NCBI GenBank assembly: GCA_027405735.1
Contig: JAPEHQ010000003.1
Location: 3,410,001-3,474,000, forward strand
Source of the DNA: Mucor racemosus
Taxonomy: Eukaryota; Mucoromycota; Mucoromycetes; Mucorales; Mucoraceae
Direction of reading: 5' to 3'
Length of the DNA stretch: 64,000 nt
A program made the translations under genes and the position numbers. Position 1 is the first letter of the stretch; each line of letters begins with the position of its first letter. The notes beneath the pieces are model-generated. The model did no database searches, was not told where the DNA came from, and worked only from the letters and a program-made list of their open reading frames with translations. Below are positions 60,051 through 64,000 of the stretch, in pieces.

Positions 60051-62229
60051 TCAAGGATTTTTGACAGATGCAAATATGAATCCTCGACGAGTATCATCAG
60101 CAACTTTTTCTAATAAATGCTCATCTTCTATACTCCAGCGTTCCTCCATGGGGATATCAGCTAAACCCACTTTTTTTAACTTTTTCTTGTATTCAACACG
60201 TTTTTCTCTAAGCCTACAATGTAATCTTAGAATTAACGGCATTCTGTAAAATATGTGGATAAACTTACTCTTCTCGTTGTTTATTGGATCTGTAACCTGT
60301 TGTAATACAATATGCTGTATTGGGTTCCATTTCTTGATGAATCTTTTCAAATAAACTAAAAAATGCAATTCTTCTATCTTGTTCAGAGCCCTGAGGTAAA
60401 TCAAATCTAGCAATAACGAGGTCTCTGTGCTTGTGTTGATCAATTACTTTTTGTGCTACTTGTTCGTCATTTTCTTTTGAACAGTAATCTTCCGAATTAT
60501 TCTCGGCCAACTTTTTTTTCATTAATATACTGAGATCAGCATTACATTCAATGATTGCACCTTGTTGATTACTGCGTTTCAAGAAATCGATGATAGTTTC
60601 TACTTGAGATAATCCAGCCAAGCCATAATTGATACCATAACGAAGTTTTCGTTCTAATAATTCTAAACTTGCAATAGCGTCCTCACAAGGATCATGACCC
60701 TTGTCCTCCCCTGGCTTTTTATCCTCATCTTTAATTTGAATTGTACGCTTCAAATATCGAACGGTTAAATCACGAAGGGATGGTTTGTAAGGAGGTCCAT
60801 TTTTGTGATGATATATAACTGCAGTATCAATGATATACGGATGTCTCATCTTTAAACATTTCATGTCATTCACTAATCCATGGCCTACAAGAATCGTATC
60901 TCCATCAACAAATCTTTGTATCTTTTTTTGAATATCGGCCAAGGTGGTATTGATTCCTATTAAGGATTTCTCGTCTACTCCACTAATATGTGTAACATAA
61001 TCTGTTATTTCGTCATTGGGCTTAACCAGCTCATTAATCAGTTGATTATTTTCTGCATTTATATACAAAGTTAGCTTCACTCTCATGCTATAAAATTAAA
61101 TACTAATCGTACCTCTATCAACAAGTGCTACTCGAGTAACAGCGTAGCCATTAACAGTTTTACACTATAAATACGTTAATGTCACTATTATTATATCGCT
61201 TAACCGCAGCACTGACCATTTCACAATCTAAAGCAACCAATTTTTTAGGCTCCAATCCTGTACCAGGCAATGTATCTACCCAGCCATCTTCCAATATACT
61301 ATTGGGATCTAAACTTGCGGGTATGGGGAAATCTTCCATTTGCAATTCTTCCTTAGACATGATCAGAATTTCTGGAACGATAGCTCTCTTTTGATCAGGA
61401 TCTAATCAATAATGTGTGCACATACATGTATGCATAAGCAAGCTGCCCATCTGATGTTATAATTCGCAAAGGCTTTACCTTTATCTTCTTCCTCTCTTTT
61501 CTTTTTGATCTCGCCTTTAGATAATGGCACTTCCAAAAGATCTAAAAACCTGTCATGAACTCGTTTATATTGATCAAATCCAGCAGCACTAATCAAGCCT
61601 AAAATCTCCTTTTCGTCATCGTCCATTTGTTTGATGTATGTGTAAAGGGGATCGGCTTTCAATTGCTCGTATACATCAGGTGATTCTGTTTTGGATACAT
61701 TGCGAGCCTCGATTGGCAAACCCATTTCAAATGGATCAAAAATAGGTATATCCATTATAATTGCTTTTTTCACAGGTGCTACACCGGGGAAATCAGGAAT
61801 CTCGGCAAGGCGTGCTTGCTTGCCTTTGGGAGCTAGTGCTGTCAACATTAAATTACGAGCATCTTTCATTGATGCAAAATCATTGAATTGTTTAAAAAAA
61901 AGTTTAGGTTGAATAACCTATTTCTTAACAGTTAGATGAAATATTGTGTACATTCATATAATCAATGTCGCTTACCAGTTCATCATTAACAACGTGATAA
62001 GCCATCCCAAGTTTACGAGCTTTGGCTGCCTTCTTCTTTTGTTTGGCAGTTAATTTGAGCTCATCATCATCGATCCTTGGCTTTTTGGCGTCTACTACTA
62101 ATATAATCAGTTTATGATTTTCTTTTCTCTTTTTTTAAACATTAATTTACTTTCTTCACTCATATTTGGGACTAATGGTCGTTTAGATATGGTTGTACTA
62201 GTAGTTTCTGCAACGCTACTAGAGCTCAT
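60051..62229 (-). CDS. REX1: REX1/RNH70-type RNA 3'-5' exonuclease
   Basis: Seven exons: 62151..62229, 61976..62097, 61479..61917, 61217..61401, 61113..61164, 60269..61052 and 60051..60213. They total 1,824 bp (607 residues) with consistent phases. The catalytic part is a DEDD exonuclease: Exo I is VALDCEM, followed across an intron by CKTVNGYAVTRVALVDR. Exo II lies in TILVGHGLVNDMKCLKM with the DTAVIYH segment after it. Exo III is GHDPCEDAIASLELL. Yeast Rex1 trims the 3' ends of 5S rRNA, 5.8S rRNA and tRNA precursors in the nucleus. The N-terminus is Lys-rich (KQKKKAAKARK), fitting nuclear or nucleolar targeting. The exon-2 acceptor is a triple TAGTAGTAG. The first AG was used here. Confidence 0.92.
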
Positions 62230-62647
62230 AAGTCGACAAAATATAGAAAGAGAGAGACTGAGAGAAAGAGAGAGGAATGAGTGAAGAATTTTTTAAGCCA
62301 ATCAAACTCACGTGGATGGACTTCATGCGAATGCGGTTAGCCAAATCAAAGCTTTTGCAATATCGAATGAGCTTGTTTATACTGATAAACAGCAGAAATA
62401 AAGGGCAATACACACATATTTGAGTACTTTTATATACTTTTCCAAGTGTTCAATAGCCTTGTTGAAATTTAAGGGTTGTTCCAAATCACAAAAGTTTTTG
62501 CATTGTTAGTAGAGGCTTGGCAACGGTTATTCAAATTATTTTGATTTATATCTGACATTTGCAAACAATTTAATGTGAAGTCAGATGTTTTCAGGTGTTT
62601 TTTGAATTTTCAAGTGGATTTTTGTCAAATTTTAAGAAACATACCCC
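62230..62647. other. REX1 upstream region
   Basis: GA-rich leader (AGAGAGAGACTGAGAG) just before the start, then AT-rich DNA. No further gene seen. Confidence 0.5.
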
Positions 62648-63863
62648 TTCTATCTATAGGACATTGATATTCCTGATAAAATAAAAAGGTTAATGAAAGA
62701 ATACAAGTGCATCATCTTAACATTGACCAAAAATCGACCTAAAAATGGATTGTAAAAATTAAGCACCAAAAATGAAATCTTAATTTTTTGTATCTAAAAG
62801 ATAGACCCGGATAAAAGCTACGTTATATTATTTGTTTCAGCAAAAAATACTGATTTTTCGTCGAGATAACTAATATAAGAGTTCATATTACAACTTAAAA
62901 TCTAGGATAACTGAGTTCCAAAATCGATATGTTGTCAAATCGACCGAAAAATGATCAAAAAAACAAATTCATTTATTAATCCATGAACTGAAAATTAAGT
63001 TGACCTAGCGTACTAAATGGTTTTTGTGCAGTTTTGGATTCTGCATCCATCTAAATAAAATTTACAATTGTTTCACGTTAAAATTTTGCGTAAAATGTGA
63101 TTGAAATTTTGGAGGTTTTTTAAAGACTCACATCTCTTTTTATAACTATGTTTCAAATTTAAGTAATTGAGATAATGAACAGCTAAATTAGCTATCAATT
63201 GAGCCATTGATGAACCTTCTAGCTACATTTTATATGGAGAAAACTAGATTTTTGTTAATTTTTTTTTCAAATTCAGAATTTGGGATGAGGGTATACAAGG
63301 GGAAAATGGAAGCTAGAAATGGAGGTACCTTTTTATACACATTTTTGAGGATATCTCCACGAAAAATCAATATTTTGCAAAAAGCTAAATTGAGACCAAG
63401 AGAGCTCAACGAGCTCTATAATATGAATGTAAAAAAATTACTGCTCAATTTAACGAATATTTTGAAATCTACTACAAAAAGGTAAAAAAAAAAGAAAAAA
63501 AATAAAGTGCTCAGAATTCTTTTATACTTAAATATGTTATAAAGCGCTTCAAAACAAGTAAGTTTTATTATAAAGAAGTGTTAGTATAACTTAATTTCTC
63601 GTAGAGATATGAAGGCTTAAAGTTTTTCCTTTTTGGCAGTAGATTGGTAATAAAAATCTGAAACGTTAGTATTAAAAGTTATATCAACAACTGCTAGAGA
63701 TAGGATATTTCCGGATACTCAATGTCGGATTAAAGTTGAACATCTCAGGTACATTGGCATATAATTTTTTCTGGTGTTGTTTAGTGAAAAAAAGTTAAGG
63801 AGGGAAGAAAAGTAAGGTTAGTTTTTAAAGAAAAAGCAGTAATTTTTACATGTTTTGTGTCTT
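62648..63863. repeat. Diverged dispersed repeat, copy B
   Basis: Same family and orientation as 1-1,225. A 92-codon plus-strand frame (63,207-63,485, with FGMRVYKGKMEARNG) spans the best-conserved part, but the corresponding frame in copy A is broken. Coding origin is unproven. The remaining 137 bp to the window end (63,864-64,000) show nothing recognisable. Confidence 0.7.
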
Positions 63864-64000
63864 TCTTCTATTGCATCCACATCTCTGTGTACACTTCTTG
63901 GCTTTAGAAGGCCATGACACAGTTGATAGTTGATATGATAAGCTCTACATTACTATATTGTTGTGTATCACCTAGATTTGATTGGATATATATAAACTCA

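Overview
The window looks like an early-diverging fungus, most likely a Mucoromycota/Mucorales-type genome. It is AT-rich, has many very short GT-AG introns (about 40-70 bp), compact genes carrying CAA/CAG glutamine tracts, and recognisable fungal proteins (a Zn(II)2Cys6 factor, a Ppo-type oxygenase, NAP1, RAD23, muskelin). No species is claimed. All product names come from reading translations by eye; no database search was run.

Layout. Positions 1-1,225 and about 62,648-63,863 hold two diverged copies of one unidentified repeat in the same orientation. The left gene block (2.4-16.4 kb) holds a conserved fungal membrane-protein gene, a large Cys/His-ended orphan, NUS1 (dolichol synthesis), a cytochrome b561-domain protein, a seven-exon muskelin (MKLN1, GID/CTLH ligase family), a divergently placed Zn(II)2Cys6 factor, and a decayed gene that reads like a eukaryotic TnpB/Fanzor-type RuvC nuclease.

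The centre (17,051-49,588) is a giant inverted repeat. The left arm is 17,051-28,385 and the right arm is 31,389-49,588, with a 3.0 kb spacer between them. About 10.84 kb is shared at near identity. Each arm carries two tRNA-Leu(AAG) genes, each with a solo-LTR-like unit about 11 bp upstream. Each arm also has a 658 bp second LTR nested in the first family, short repeats, and a 2.7 kb element with roughly 0.7 kb terminal inverted repeats that holds a spliced-structure fragment of a dynein intermediate chain gene. The arms differ by two clean insertions. The left arm alone has a 487 bp hAT-like miniature element with an 8 bp target duplication. The right arm alone has a 7,355 bp Ty3/Gypsy chromovirus with identical-looking 181 bp LTRs and target duplication GTTCT. 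That chromovirus is itself cut a few codons before its reverse-transcriptase active site by a 1,638 bp Tc1-type transposon whose transposase has two in-frame stops.

The right gene block (50.2-62.2 kb) is ordinary: NAP1, RAD23, a small C2H2 zinc-finger protein, a stand-alone fatty-acid dioxygenase/haem peroxidase of the Ppo family, and REX1 (RNA exonuclease). Every multi-exon model given here was checked by hand for splice sites and reading-frame arithmetic.

The most notable features are the tRNA/LTR-bounded giant palindrome with datable asymmetric insertions, the gene-fragment-carrying TIR element inside it, and the Fanzor-like relic beside it.
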